Source: Lepus europaeus (Eukaryota > Chordata > Mammalia > Lagomorpha > Leporidae). Taken from it: a stretch of 64,000 nucleotides of DNA. How positions within the stretch are numbered: position 1 is the first letter of the stretch; every line of letters begins with the position of its first letter. The position numbers and the translations under genes are program-made. Of this stretch, positions 12,401-24,712 are shown one piece after another. The notes under the pieces were generated by a model, which was given only the letters and a program-made list of their open reading frames with translations, had not been told where the DNA came from and did no database searches. The stretch lies in contig NC_084830.1 in the NCBI RefSeq assembly GCF_033115175.1, positions 39,749,409 to 39,813,408 on the forward strand. The letters run 5' to 3'.

Positions 12401-15400
12401 TTTGACTGCCTGTGTCTCTGGGATCTTTTACAAGAAGTCTTTGCCTGAGCCTATATCTTGCAGGGTTTCTCCAATGTTCTCTAATAATTTGATGGTGTCA
12501 GGTCGTGGATTTCGGTTTTTAATCCATGTTGAGTGAATTTTTGTGTAAGGTGTAAGGTAGGGATCTTGCTTCATGCTTCTGCACGTGGAAATCCAATTTT
12601 CCCAACATTAGCTGTTGAATATACTGTCTTTACTCCAGGAATTGGTTTTAGATCCTTGATCAAATATAAGTTGGCTGTAGATGTTTGGGTTGATTTCTGG
12701 TGTTTCTATTCTGTTCCATTGGTCTGTCCATCTGTTTCTGTACCAGTACCATGCTGTTTTGATTGTAACTGCCCTGTAGTATGTCCTGAAGTCTGGTATC
12801 GTGATGCCTCTGGCTTTGTTTTTGTTGTATAAGATTGCTTTAGCTATTCGAGGTCTCCTATGTCTCCATATGAATTTCAGCATCATTTTTTCCAGATCTG
12901 AGAAGAATGTCTTCAGTATTTTGATTGCTCTCGCATTGAATTTATGAATTGCTTTTGGGAGAATGGACATTTTGCTTATATTGATTCTTACAATCCATGA
13001 ACATGGAAGATTTTTCCACTTTGGTATCCTCTTCTGTTTCTTTCTTTAAGGTTTTGTCATTATCATCGTAGAGATCTTTGACATCCTTGGTTAAGTTTAT
13101 TCCAAGGTATTTGATTGTTTTTGTAGCTACTGTGAATGGGATTGATCTTAGAAGTTCTTTCTCAGCTGTGGCATTGCCTGTGTATACAAAGGCTGTTGAT
13201 TTTTGTGCATTGATTTTATATCCTGCTACTTTGCCAAACTCTTCTATGAGTTCCAATAGTCTCTCAGTAGAGTTCTTTGGGTCCCCTAAATACAGAATCA
13301 TATCATCTGCAAAGAGGGATAGTTTGACCTCTTCTTCCCAATTTGTATCCCTTTAATTTTTTTTCTTGCCTAATGGCTCTGGCTAAACTTCCAGTACTAT
13401 ACTGAATAGCAATGGTGAGAGTGGGCATCCCTGTCTGGTACCAGATCTCAGTGGAAATGCTTCCAACTTTTCCCCATTCAATAGGATGCCGGCCGTGAGG
13501 TTTTTCATAAATTGCTTTGATTGTATTGAGAAATGTTCCTTCTATACCCAATTTGCTTAGAGTTTTTACCATGAAAGGATGTTGTCTTTTATCAAATTCT
13601 TTCTCTGCATCTATTGAGATAATCATATGGTTTTTCTTCTGCAGTCTGTTAATGTGGTGTATCACAATGATTGATTTGCCAACATTTAACCATACCTGCA
13701 TACCAGGGATAAATCCCACTTGGTCTGGGTGGATGATCTTTCTGATATGTTGTTGCATTCTATTGGCCAGAATTTTAAGAAGGATTTTAGCATCTATGTT
13801 CATCAGGGAAACTGGTCTGTAATTCTTTTTCTCTGCTGCATCTTTTTCGGGTTTAGGAATTAAGGTGATGCTGGCTTCATAGAATTTGGGAGGATTCCCT
13901 CTTTTTCAATTGTTTTGAATAGTTTGAGAAGAATTGGAGTTAGTTCTTCTTTAAATGTCTAATGGAATTCAGCAGTGAATCCATCTGGTCCTGAGCTTTT
14001 CTTTGTTAGGAGGGCCTTTATTACTGTTTCAATTTCTGTCTCAGTTATGGTTCTGTTTAGGTTTTCTAGATCTTCATGGTTCAATTTAGGTAGGTTGTAT
14101 GTGTCCAGGAATCAATCCATTTCTGACAGATTTCCTTGTTTGCTGGCATACAACTCTTTGTAGTAATTTCTGATGACTCTTTTTATTTCTGTGGTGTCTG
14201 TTTTACATTCCATTTTCCATCTCTGATGTTATTGATTTTGGTCTTTTCTCTTTTTTTAGTTAGTTAGGCCAATGTTGTGTTAATTTTTTTTTATTTTTTC
14301 AAAAAACCAGCTCTTCGTTTGGCTGATCTTTTGTAATGTTTTTTGGATTCAATCCTGTTGATTTCTTCTCTAACTTTAATTATTTCTCTTCTCCTACTAG
14401 TATTGGGTCTGGTTTACTGCAGTATTTCTAGGTCCTTGAGATGCATTGAAAGGTCATTTATTTGGTGACTTTCAAATGTATTGATGTAGGCAACTATTGC
14501 CATAAACTTTCCTCTTAACACTGCTTTGGCTGTATCCCGTAAGTTTTGATATGTTGTGTTATTATCCCCATTTACTTCCAGAAAGTTTTTGATTTCTCTT
14601 TTGATTTCTTCTATGACCCAGTGTTCATTCAGGAGCCTGCTGTTTAGCCTCCATGTGTTTTCATATGCTCTAGGGATTCCTGAGTTGCTAATTTCCAGCT
14701 TCATTCCACTGTGGTCTGAGAAGCTGCATGGTATGATTCTAATTCTTTTGAATTTGCTGACACTTGCTTTATGGCCTAGTATGTGGTCAATCCTAGAGTA
14801 GGTTCCATGCACTGCTGCAAAGAATGTGTATTCTTTACGTGTGAGATGAAAAGTTCTGTAGATATCTGTTAGATCCATTTGGTCTATAATGTTGATTAAA
14901 TCTGCTGTTTTCTTGTTGATCTTCTGTCTGGTTGATCTGTCTATTGCTGAAAGTGGAGTACTGAAGTCCCCCAATATATTGTATTGGAGTCTAAGTCTCC
15001 CTTTAAGCTCCTTAACATATCTTTTAAATAACCTGGTGCCCTATAATTAGGTGCATATACATTTATAATAGCTACATTTTCCTGTTGAATTGAACCCTTA
15101 ATCATTATATAGTGCCCCTCTTTGTCTCTCTTAACAGTTTTTGTGTTAAAGTCTATGTTGTCTGATATTAAGATGGCTACGCCCACTCTTTTTTGGTTTC
15201 TGTTGGCGTGGAATATCTTTTTCCAACCTTTCACTTTCAGTCCATCTTTGTTGGTAAGATGTGTTTCTTGTAAGCAGCAAATAGATGGGTTTTGTTTTTT
15301 AATCTATTCAGCCAGTCTGTGTATTTTAACTGGAGAGCTGAGGCCATTTACATTCAATGTGACTATTGATAAATAGTAACTTTGCCCTGCAATTTTTCCA

Positions 15401-15440
15401 AAGATATTTCTAATATATGCGTTGAACTTCCTGTGATCTT
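12400..15440 (-). pseudogene. L1 ORF2 (endonuclease and reverse transcriptase), broken
   Basis: Coding similarity to L1 ORF2 spans the segment in at least five frame pieces. The endonuclease half is seen at 15234-14941 ([14 protein letters not shown]) and 14974-14414, including [13 protein letters not shown] with the SDH catalytic motif. The reverse transcriptase part is at 13803-13303 ([21 protein letters not shown] split by the line here, then DAEKEFDK), with the FADD active site at 13313-13302. Further pieces are at 13301-12942 ([16 protein letters not shown]) and 12970-12608. Frame changes near 14960, 13300 and 12960, plus stops, make it non-functional. Both ends are approximate. Confidence 0.88.
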
Positions 15441-15499
15441 TTACTGAGAGATTTTCTCCCTTTACCTTCTTTCATACTGATGGCCGTGTTTCTGTGTGT

Positions 15500-16834
15500 A
15501 ACACATCTTTAAGCATCTTTTGCAGGGCTGGACAAGTGCTGACAAATTCTTTCAATTTCTGTTTGCTATGAAAGGTCTTTATTTTACCTTCATTCACAAA
15601 GGAGAGCTTTGCAGGATATAATATTCTGGGCTGGCAGTTTTTCTCTCTTAGTACTTGGACTATATCTCACCATCCCCTCCTAGCCTGTAGGGTATCTGAT
15701 GAGAAGTCTGCTGTGAATCTAATTGGAGATCCTCTGAGAGTAATCTGATGTTTCTCTCTTGCACATTTTAGAATCTTTTCTTTATATTTCACTGTGGTGA
15801 GTTTGATTACAATATGTTGTGGTGAGAATCTCTTTGGTCATGTTTATTAGGGGTTCTATGAGTTTCCTGTACTTGGATGTCTCTTTCCTTCTCCAAACCC
15901 AGGAATGTTTTCTGCTAGTATCTCACTAAAAAGGCCTTCTAATCCTTTCTCTTTCTCCATACCCTCAGGAACTCCTAGAACCCGAATGTTGGGTTTTTTA
16001 ATAGTATCCTGTAGATTCTCAACAATATATTTAGGTTTCTAATTTCCTCTTCTTTTCTTTGGTTTGACTGTATACTTTCCTGTGCTTTGTCTTCTAAGTC
16101 CGATATTCTCTCTTCTACCTCACTGATTCTGTTTTTAAGGCTCTCAAATGTGTTTTTCATTTGTTCTATTGAATTCTTCATTTCATTTTGATTTCTCTTC
16201 AATATCTCAATTTCATGTTTTACTAAATTCCTCATTTCATTTTGATTACTCCTTAAGATTTCATTCTCACAAGAGAGATTTTCTGTCCTGTCCTGTATGG
16301 ATTTCTGTAGTTCATGCATTTGTTTTTGGTAACTTCTAAATGTTATCATAAATTTTTTGAAATCTGTGTCTTGCATTTCTTCTATCTCATCATCTTCATA
16401 ATCTTTTTTGACAGGCAGAGTGGACAGTGAGGGAGAGAGAGAGAAAGGTCTTCCTTTTTCTGTTGGTTCACCCCCCAATGGCCGCTGTGACCGGCGCACT
16501 GTGGACAGTGCACTGTGCTGATCTGTAGCCAGGAGCCAGGTGTTTCTCCTGGTCTCCCTTGTGGGTGCAGGGCCCAAGCACTTGGGCCATCGTCCACTGC
16601 CCTCCCGGGCCATAGCAGAGAGCTGGAATGGAAGAGGAGCAACTGGGACAGAATTCAGCACCCCGACCGGTACTAGAACCCAGGGTGCCAACGCCACAGG
16701 TAGAGGATTAGCCTATTGAGCTGCGGCGCTGGCCCATCTTCATAATCTTGTATTGGAGTGTCATGTTCATTTGGGAGTGTCATGATGTCTTTCTTGTTCT
16801 TGTTTCCTTGGTTGTTGCATTTGTTGTTCGGCAT
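15500..16834 (-). pseudogene. L1 ORF1 (RNA-binding protein), interrupted
   Basis: The ATG is at 16834, and an N-terminal part of about 33 codons runs to the CSINE insertion at 16735. After the insertion (from 16405) the frame gives a long coiled coil with heptad-like Lys/Glu/Asn repeats (EILKRNQNEMKNSIEQMK, then RISEVEERISDLEDKAQ). This is typical of the trimerising segment of mammalian L1 ORF1p. A frameshift near 15980-16000 separates the coiled coil from the C-terminal RNA-binding part, whose end near 15500 I place only roughly. In the upstream frame the SINE introduces a stop soon after entry, so no full-length ORF1p can be made. Confidence 0.82.
16406..16735 (-). mobile_element. CSINE inserted in L1 ORF1
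   Basis: This young CSINE (CTGTC poly-A type) runs in the same direction as the L1. It has a perfect 14-bp TSD, ATCTTCATAATCTT, at 16392-16405 and 16736-16749, so it inserted after the L1. Confidence 0.96.
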
Positions 16835-17029
16835 TATGGAGATAATTTTTGGTTTCTTCTTTTTTTTCTCGCTGTGGTGGCTTTCCTCGTTATACTAGGA
16901 CTCTAGATTAAGTGGACTGTCTGCTTTTCGTGAATATCTAGAGGCTTGTGGTGGGTGTGGCCAGAGAGCTCTGTTCAGTTCTTCAGGTTTAAGGATGTGC
17001 CAACGGTGACACACTCAGGTTTGGCATGG

Positions 17030-17033
<4 letters not shown>

Positions 17034-17066
<33 letters not shown>
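17034..17066. repeat. (CT)n microsatellite in the L1 5' UTR
   Basis: An almost perfect CT dinucleotide run of about 33 bases lies inside the 5' UTR of the minus-strand L1. Confidence 0.95.
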
Positions 17067-17072
<6 letters not shown>

Positions 17073-17944
17073 TATTCAGAAGGGTAGTAATTCTGCTCAG
17101 CTGAGCTCTTCTCCTTGATGGCAATCAGTGCCTGGGCGCTAGCCTCAGTGGGTATAATATTTGTCTGCTCTGTCCTAAGGACCACACAAAGGATCTGTGC
17201 AGTCCTCAGTGTAAGGTCAGATTCCCCTGCAATGTCTCTCACTGGGTAGCCAAAGCCTGAATTTGTGGTGTCTCCCACCGAGACTACTCATGTCTCAGTC
17301 ACACCGTGAGTTCTCCCACACACCCTGTTTTTATTTTTATTTATTTATTTTTTTCACAGTCCCAGTTCATAAGCTCCACACATTCACTAGGTCTTAGTCT
17401 CCTGTTATTCCTCCCCACCATAGTCAGGTTTTTCTGCTTGGCTGAGGGCTGGCACAGCCCCGAGCTGGCGCAGCTGTTACATATGTCCAAAATGGCACCT
17501 GCTCTATTTTCTCGCTCACCTTTGTAAGGTGAGTGGAGAGAGAGACTCTTGTCCATACTGGTCCCTTTTATTCATTTATTTTTTTTTTTTATCTCCTCTA
17601 GTTAGGCTGGTGTACTTTCCTCTACGTGGCTTCAAGCTTCGTTCCCTCTAGGCTCTTCCTGCCACTTTTCTGCCAGTGTCTCAGGCTACTGCTGTTTCGC
17701 CTCACCTCCCTTTTCAGCACTGGTGTGTAGACCCGGCAGCTGGGGTCCTGAGCTGTGGATGCCTGTGCCCTCCACGTAGGTCCACTGTGTCCCTCTAATT
17801 CCTGAAGAGTTTCCTCTGCAGTTTTTTCCCTAACTCTTCCCTGAGACTACAGTATCTCCACTTTTATTAAACTATCTTTTCCTGGACTATCAATGAGCGC
17901 TCTCCCTATTCCGCCATCTTGGAACCCTCTTCCCTTGCCTGCTT

Positions 17945-18988
17945 AATATAATTCTTTCAAACGATTTCTTTTTAAAATCTTCACACTTTTGCTTCCTTCT
18001 AAACAGTGGTATCCATGACACCATGAATTAGATAAGCCGTTGGTTAGATCTTTTTCTAACACACATTAACATAAATGCATCACTTTAAAAATAAAATGCT
18101 TCATCTGTGTAACAGCTGAAATCAATCTGTGTAGTACCAAAGATGCACAGATCTCATTCTCAGACACTGAAACAGATGCTTGTCCACAGTACTGTTGTGG
18201 TTTGGAGTGTGAGAGGGGAAGTTCTAAGGGCACTTGGGACCCAGTTTTTCTTTAGGCTCCTACTTGCCTTTTTGGAGAATAAAGCAGGAGATAAGAAAGT
18301 GCCATGAATTTCCTCCTCTTTGGTGGCTCAGGAGCGTACTGTAAGTCACTGAAGCTACTGGATTACTGGAGATGTAAACCAGAAGGGTAGCCATTTGGTA
18401 AGAGGGTTTTCAATAACTTGAAGACCAATATCACCTCTGGATAGAGTTGTAGGTCTCCTGACAGATGATGCCCGGGGCTCCAGAGATGCTTTTATCCAGG
18501 CCATAGAAGAGAAAAGTTGTGCATGGATAAAATAGCAGTGGACACATTGGAAGACAGATCCTCTTTGTGGGAAATTAACTGATGTTTATGCAAGCCCTGT
18601 GAGAAGAGAGGGCAGGTGAAAGTCCTTATGACCTGGACCCATCACACACACTTTAAATTTCTATCGTATCACAGCACCAACAATTTCTTTTCCCAAACAG
18701 ATTTATCATTAATAGAAAAAAGCTGAAGCAAATAGCCAATCTTGGCATCAGGGCAGACATACATTCTGCCCATTTTAAAGTTTGGAATTGGCTTCCTAAC
18801 TTATAAAACAGCCTCTTGTGAGTTAGGTTATAATGAATACACTCCCCCCTAAATTTTAACAGTTTTGTAAGAAATCAAAAATAGTTCTTCAACTTCAAAG
18901 CTAAAAATACATAGATAATTTACCAAGAAAATTACTCATAGTCAAGATCCAGCTTAGTTCGAGGGCTCTGCTTTCTTTCAAGCATTAG
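17945..18988. other. Unique intergenic DNA right of the L1
   Basis: No features seen; it contains no long open frame. Confidence 0.6.
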
Positions 18989-19001
18989 AAGGTACAACAG
19001 G

Positions 19002-19667
19002 TTTTCAAATAAATAATTTTAAAAACTCAATATGGCAAGTTCTCAGAAAAAATTAAGCATAGAATTACTATAACTCTGCCTTTCAAATAAACATTTTTAA
19101 AAATGAAAGCAGAGACTTGAACATATATTTGCACGCTCACACTCAGCACTGTTTACGATCATAGAAGGGTGGAAGCAACCCAGTGTCCATCAATGGATTA
19201 AAAAAAAAAAAAAGTACTATATACTTAGAATGGAATTTACCTAGCCGTAAGAAGGAATGAATTCTGACGCTTGCTACAAAACGGACGAACCCTGAAGAGA
19301 TTCTGTTAAGTGAAGCCAGACACAAGAGTCAGTGTGACTGCACGTGTGTGAGGGACCCAGAGCAGTCAAATGCAGACACACAAAGGGGCTGCCGAGAGGA
19401 ACGAGGACTTCCTGGTTTAGGAACAGAGTTTCGGTTTGGGATGCAGACCCAGGCTTGGAGATGGTGGTAACGGTAGGGACCGTGCAGATGTACTTACCGC
19501 CACTGACGTGTGCGCTGGAATGGGGCTGCGACGATACACTTTATCCTGAGTACCTCACAAAGTTTGTGGGAATGCACATCCTTTTTAAAAAAAAAAATGT
19601 TTTTGAATGTCATAATTTTTTTCAACTTTAAAATATAAATTTCCAAAGTTAAAAAAAAAAAAAAAAA
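19002..19667 (+). mobile_element. 5'-truncated L1 insertion with TSD
   Basis: This segment carries L1 ORF2 3'-end and 3' UTR sequence (AGTGTCCATCAATGGATTA, TGTTAAGTGAAGCCAGACAC) and a terminal A-run at about 19649-19667. A perfect 13-bp duplication, AAGGTACAACAGG, flanks it at 18989-19001 and 19668-19680. Confidence 0.85.
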
Positions 19668-19680
19668 AAGGTACAACAGG

Positions 19681-20319
19681 TACTAAACACAAACTTACTC
19701 TCCAGTCCAGTTTTCCAAAGGTAGGCCTTGTTTGTTGGACAGAATTATGAGGGAGTATTATTCATTCTGGAAAAGCTGTGTCTAACAGTGTTTTGAGGGG
19801 TTGGAAGTCTATTGGATATTCAATGAAAAACTCACTGATGGAGCTGTTTAAGAAATTAAATGAGTTTCCATGGTAGGTAGAGTGTTTTCAACCATGGCAA
19901 ATGTTGGTTTGTGCTGTAAGCCTTCACTGGGTAAGAGGCTTGGCATCTTGTCACTGAGCCATCTGCCTGTCTTCCAGAGGCCACGCTGACCTTCTTGTTA
20001 AATTGTCTTTTCCTCACTTAGCTCATCAGTTAACAATCTCTGTTAATTAGATGCTAAGAGGACAATGTGACGTCTAAGCAGCAGAATTCAGCAACAACTT
20101 CTAATTATACATGACGGAAACCAAAGGTCTGTAGCATTAGGTGAGCTCTCTCTGGAGGAGGTTAATACATTGACTGTATTCCTTTTTATTTTTCTTTTAG
20201 TCAGTCATGTTACGTTAACTTCATAAAAGTATTTGATGCCTTAAAACTCTTAGAAGTAGATATAATTACAAGTCTTCATGACCTTCCATTTTGCAGTGAA
20301 TTCTTAGATATGGCACGAA
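19681..20319. other. Unique intergenic DNA between L1 pieces
   Basis: No features seen. Confidence 0.55.
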
Positions 20320-20532
20320 AAGTATTAGCAAAAGAAAAAATGGGTACACTGGACCTGGTAATTAAAAAATTTTGATCATCAAAGGACATTGTCACAAAAC
20401 CAAGAAGACAGTGCACATATCAGATGAGAGCATTTGCAAACCATATGTCCAGAAAGGGACTGGATCCAGAATATGTGTGTGTGTGTGTGTGTATAAACAG
20501 AAAGATAGCAACCCAGTTTAAAAATAGGCAAA
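20320..20532 (+). mobile_element. Old L1 fragment, left part
   Basis: Sequence such as GCATTTGCAAACCATATGTCC and the GGGACTGGATCCAGAAT motif follows the L1 ORF2 C-terminal region. A GT microsatellite interrupts it, and it resumes at about 21208 after an opposite-strand L1. Confidence 0.7.
20474..20492. repeat. (GT)n microsatellite
   Basis: A short TG dinucleotide run of about nine units lies within the L1 relic. Confidence 0.9.
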
Positions 20533-21207
20533 ATATTTGTAGTGCTTTCTTTAAAATAAGGTAAGCTATTTTTAAATATATAATATTTTACTATTAAGTA
20601 AGTCCTTGTACTGTTCTATAGAGCACCAGAATTTATACCTCTTATCTAACTGAAACTTGGTACCCAATGATGAATGTCTCCCCTTCTCAATTCTCCCACG
20701 TCTATCCTCTGGTAACTACCATTATACTCTCCTCTTCTAAGTTCAATCTTTCCAGATTCCACACTCAAATGAGATCATATGGTATTCTTATCTCCATGCC
20801 TGGCATACTTCAACTAATACAATTTTCTCCACATTCATATGTGAGGCACATGACAAATTCTTGATTTTTTTTTTTTTTTTTTGCTCAGTAGCAGTCACTT
20901 GTGTATATAAACATTTTAAATTTATTCAGCTGTCAATGAACACTTAGGTTTCTTCCATAGCTTGGCAATGGTGAATAATTCTGCAATGAACATGGGAATA
21001 CACACATCTCTTTGGCATGCTGATGACAATTCCTTTGGATATCTACTCCATAGTGAGATTACTGGATCATATGGTAATTCTTTTAGTTTTTTGAAGAACC
21101 TTGGTGTGATATACATACTAATAAGCCTGATTTTATTATATGCACCACAAAACTATGTGTGTTGAAATGTCCCGTTGTATCCCACAAGCAATTAAAATAA
21201 AAGTAAG
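20533..21207 (-). mobile_element. L1 fragment inserted in an older L1
   Basis: In minus orientation this matches the L1 ORF2 end and 3' UTR; the plus strand shows GAACACTTAGGTTTCTTCCA and TGGATATCTACTCC. It separates two halves of a plus-strand L1, so it is the younger of the two. I did not find a clean TSD, so the ends are approximate. Confidence 0.7.
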
Positions 21208-21863
21208 AACAAAAAGAAGATATGCAGATGGACAACAAGCATAAGAATTGATGCTCATCATTGATAGTCATTCAGGAAATTAAGTTAAAAACAATTTGAG
21301 ATGACACTTCATATCTATTGTGATTGGTATAATAAAAAATGAGAAAAAAGACAAATATTGGTAAGGCTATGAACAAACAGGAAACTTATACACTGCTGAG
21401 GCAGGTGTACAATAATGCAGGTGCCGTAGAAATCAGTGTGGTGGTTCCTCAAAAAGCTAAACATAAAATTGCCAACCCAGAAAGTTCTTTCCTGGGTAAT
21501 AAAGCCAAAGAATTTAAATTAGGTACTCAAATAAATAGTGTGCATGAATACCAAAACAACACTATTCACGGTGGCACAGAAAAATTTAATATACAAACAC
21601 AGAATTATTACTCATCTGTTTAAAGAAATGAAGTATTAATACATGTTACAATATAGAGGAACCTCAAAAACATGCTAAATTAAAGGAAGCCAGACACAAA
21701 GAACAAAGATCACAGAAAATATTGTATGATTCTATTTATATGAGATATAAAATAGGCAAATCCATAGATAGAAAGACAGTGGTTGCTCCAGGTTGGAGGG
21801 AGAAGAGAATGGTGAGCGGTTGCTTAATGGGTACAGGGTTTACTTTTGGGAGTAATAAAGTCA

Positions 21864-22228
21864 GGGCCAGCACTGTGGCATAACAGGTGGGGCTGCCACC
21901 TGTGACACCAACATTCCATATGGACACGGGTTCAAATCCTGACTGCTCCACTTCCAATCCAGCCCCCCGATAATGCGCCTGGGAAAGCAGTGGAAGATGG
22001 TCCAAGTACTTGGGCCCCTGCACGAAGTGGGAGACCAGGAAGAAGCTCCTGGATCCTGACTTCTGAGAGGCCCAACTCAGGCCATTCTGGCCATTTGGTG
22101 AGTGAACCAATGGGTGGAAGATCTCTCTCTTTCTGTGTCTCTTACCTTCTCTCTCTGTAACTTTTCAAATAACATAAACTAAATACAGTTTAGTCTCAAA
22201 TAACTAAACTCTTTCAAATAAACCCTAA
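21864..22228 (+). mobile_element. CSINE in an old L1
   Basis: The GGGCCAGCACTGTGGC head and the body are typical. The tail TTTCAAATAA occurs twice, as if partly duplicated (22165-22228). Confidence 0.9.
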
Positions 22229-22333
22229 AAAAAGTGATGAAGATGTTTTGGAACTTGGTAAAGTAGTGGTTGTAAAACGTTCTGAACGTACTAAATGCCA
22301 CTAAATTTTATATATATATATATATATACATTT

Positions 22334-22656
22334 ATTTTTTTGACAGGCAGAGTTAGACAGTGAGAGAGACACAGAGAGAAAGGTCTTCCTTCCATTGGTT
22401 AACCCCCCAAATGGCCGCTACAGCTGGTGCGTTGTGCCAATCCGAAGCCAGGAGCGAGGTGCATCCTCCCGGTCTCTCATGAGGGTGCAGGGGCCCAAGC
22501 ATGTGGGCCATCCTCCACTGCCTTCCCGGGCCACAGCAGAGAGCTGGACTGGAAGAGGAGCAACTGGGACGGAATCCAGCACCCCAATCGGGACTAGAAC
22601 CCGGGGTGCCAGCAGTGCAGGCAGAAGATTAGCCTAGTGAACCGCGGCGCTGGCCC
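22334..22656 (-). mobile_element. CSINE (young type)
   Basis: TTTTTTTGACAGGCAGAGTT at the tail end and GCGCTGGCCC at the head. It is inserted next to a (TA)n run. Confidence 0.93.
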
Positions 22657-22720
22657 TATATTGTATATTTTAAACTCGTTAATTTTACAGTGTGTAAACT
22701 TAACCTCAATTTAAAACAGA

Positions 22721-23385
22721 AAGCAGTTGGTAATTGTTACTGAATGATCTGACATACAAATTTGAAGCCAGAATCAATGGAGAATCTGTTGAATAACTGA
22801 TTCAGAACAGGTGATATTAACTTGAGCATGACTAGCTTTCTGAAGTGACTGTGAGATCAGGGGGAACTTGGCACTGTCAGATAATGAAGCAGATAGGTAC
22901 ATGGCATTGCAGCCGACTGCTTGGAAACAACAGAAGACAACATCAAGAGAGCAACTTCCCCTCCCAGGGATCCAGAAATGGTGAAGAACCAGGATGCTTA
23001 CAGGAAGGGTGTGCTTCCTATTTCATGGAAGGCAGTTTCATTGACTTCCACAGAAAATGCCTTAATATATTAAGTGGATAGAAGCCCTTTGGACCCCTGA
23101 TTAAAAGGGATTCAACTTAGATTTGCTCCTTCATGGTTGTAATTGGCCTTATTTCCAAACGGGTTAAAAGTTAATATTACCCTAAAGAGGATTCTTGAAC
23201 TGTGTTAAATGCACATCTTGATAGAGTGCTATTGCTTACATAACACCAACTATCACTTCTCTTTCCCACTTTGGAAAAGTCCAACTTACTTGCTGGATTG
23301 AAAAAAGGTTGTTGGTTTTTTTTTTTTTTTAAGATTTATTTTATTTATTTGAAAGAAAGAGTTACAGAGAGAGGGGTAGAGGGGT

Positions 23386-23417
<32 letters not shown>

Positions 23418-24399
23418 GTCTTCCATCCGCTGGTTCACTCCCCAAATAGCCATAATGACCGGGGTGGAGTCAGGCTGAAGCCAATAGCAAGGAGCTTCTT
23501 CCGGGACTCCCACGAGGGTGCAGGGGCCCAAGGACTTGAGTCATCCTCTACTGTTTCCCAGGTGCATTAGTAGGGAGCTGGATTAGAAGTAGAGCAGCCA
23601 GGACTTGAAGTAGTGCCCGTATGGGATGCCAGCACTGCAGGGAGTGGCTTTACCCACTGTGCCATAGCACCGGCCTTAAAAACAAAAGCTTTTAATGATT
23701 AATATGAATGGAATAATATCATCTGAACTTGATAAGAAATAAAATAGAAAGTATTCACTTATCTTTTGGATCTGGGGTGGCTTCTCAGGCTGTATCTCAA
23801 ACCACGTCTTGTAACTGTTAGGATGTTTACTTGGCTGTAAGTATTCAGAACATCAAAGAAACAGTGGCTTAAATTTGCCTCATATAATGTGAAACAGGAA
23901 CAGGAGATTGAGTCTCCTGCTGAAGGATGCCATCAAAGATTCTTTTCCACCGTTCCATTCCACCATCTTTAGCCTTAGTCTTATGGTCACAACGTGCCAA
24001 CCACAGGACCAGACATTACATTCACATCGCAGGTAAAAAGAGAAGCAGGCTGGGAGTAGGGGAGACACCAACCATGTCTGTCCCTTTATTAGGAAGGAAA
24101 AACTTCTCAGGAACATCACAGTAAACTTCTGCTTAGGTGGCACTGACCACAACAGACCACATAGCTACCACTAGTTGCTGTGGAGGTAGAAAGAAAATAT
24201 TTATGATTTCCTGCCTCTCTAGTGCAGAATTGGGGATAGAGTCTGTTAGAAACTTTCACTGTTTGCTACAACTTGTATAAAACTTAAAAGAGATTCTTAA
24301 ATGAAGAAAAATGATCAATTTTTATGTTTGATAAACAAGAATATTAACAATGTGTAACTCCTATAGCAACTCTCTTAACCAAGGAAAGAGGCACTTGCT
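22721..24399. other. Intergenic DNA around one CSINE
   Basis: Outside the CSINE at 23320 nothing is recognised. The open frames at 22845-23081 and 23880-24152 have no supporting evidence. Confidence 0.55.
23320..23678 (-). mobile_element. CSINE with expanded GA tract
   Basis: Typical copy: T-run, AAGATTTATTTTATTTATTT, a long GA-rich stretch (23365-23415), and a CCATAGCACCGGCC head. Confidence 0.93.
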
Positions 24400-24411
24400 T
24401 AAGTTTCACTT

Positions 24412-24712
24412 TTTTTTTTTTTTTTTGACAGATAGAGTTAGATGGTGAGACAGAAAGACAGAGAGAAAGGTCTTCCTTTGGTTGGTTTACTCCCCAAATG
24501 GCCGCTACAGCCGGAACTGTGCCGATGTGAAGCCAGGAGCCAGGTGCTTCTTCCTGGTCTCCCATGCGGGTGCAGGGCCCAAGTACTTGGACCATCCTCC
24601 ACTGCCTTCCCGGGTCACAACAGAGAGCTGGACTGGAAGAGGAGTAGCCGGGACTAGAACCCAGTGCCCACATGGGATGCCGGCGCCACAGGCAGAGGAT
24701 TAACCAAGTGAC
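24412..24712 (-). mobile_element. CSINE with TSD
   Basis: Perfect 12-bp TSD, TAAGTTTCACTT, at 24400-24411 and 24713-24724. The SINE head (GCGCTGGCC) is missing, so it is 5'-truncated. Confidence 0.94.

Larger units (their letters stand above)
10388..17932 (-). mobile_element. Almost full-length rabbit-type L1 retrotransposon, defective
   Basis: This is a minus-strand L1 with, in order from the right: a 5' UTR starting at a GGGTTCCAAGATGGCGGAAT-type end near 17932 and containing a CT repeat; ORF1 from ATG 16834; ORF2 (endonuclease then reverse transcriptase) to about 12.5 kb and beyond; and a 3' UTR ending in AT-rich sequence at about 10400. The 3' UTR matches the L1 fragment at 55602-56560, confirming the family. 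A CSINE interrupts ORF1, and ORF2 is split by several frameshifts and stops, so the element cannot move itself. A probable 11-bp TSD, CTTGCCTGCTT, lies at 10354-10364 and 17934-17944. Confidence 0.93.
21208..22720 (+). mobile_element. Old L1 fragment, right part, with two CSINEs inside
   Basis: This continues the L1 of 20320-20532, with GATGCTCATCATTGATAGTC, then CAGTGTGGTGGTTCCTC, and a 3' UTR-like end. CSINEs at 21864-22228 and 22334-22656 lie inside it. The few open frames in this segment are only L1 remnants. Confidence 0.7.

Noticed and set aside
22395-22637. Open frame of 80 codons, and many like it in other CSINEs
   Set aside because: SINE body translation, not protein-coding.
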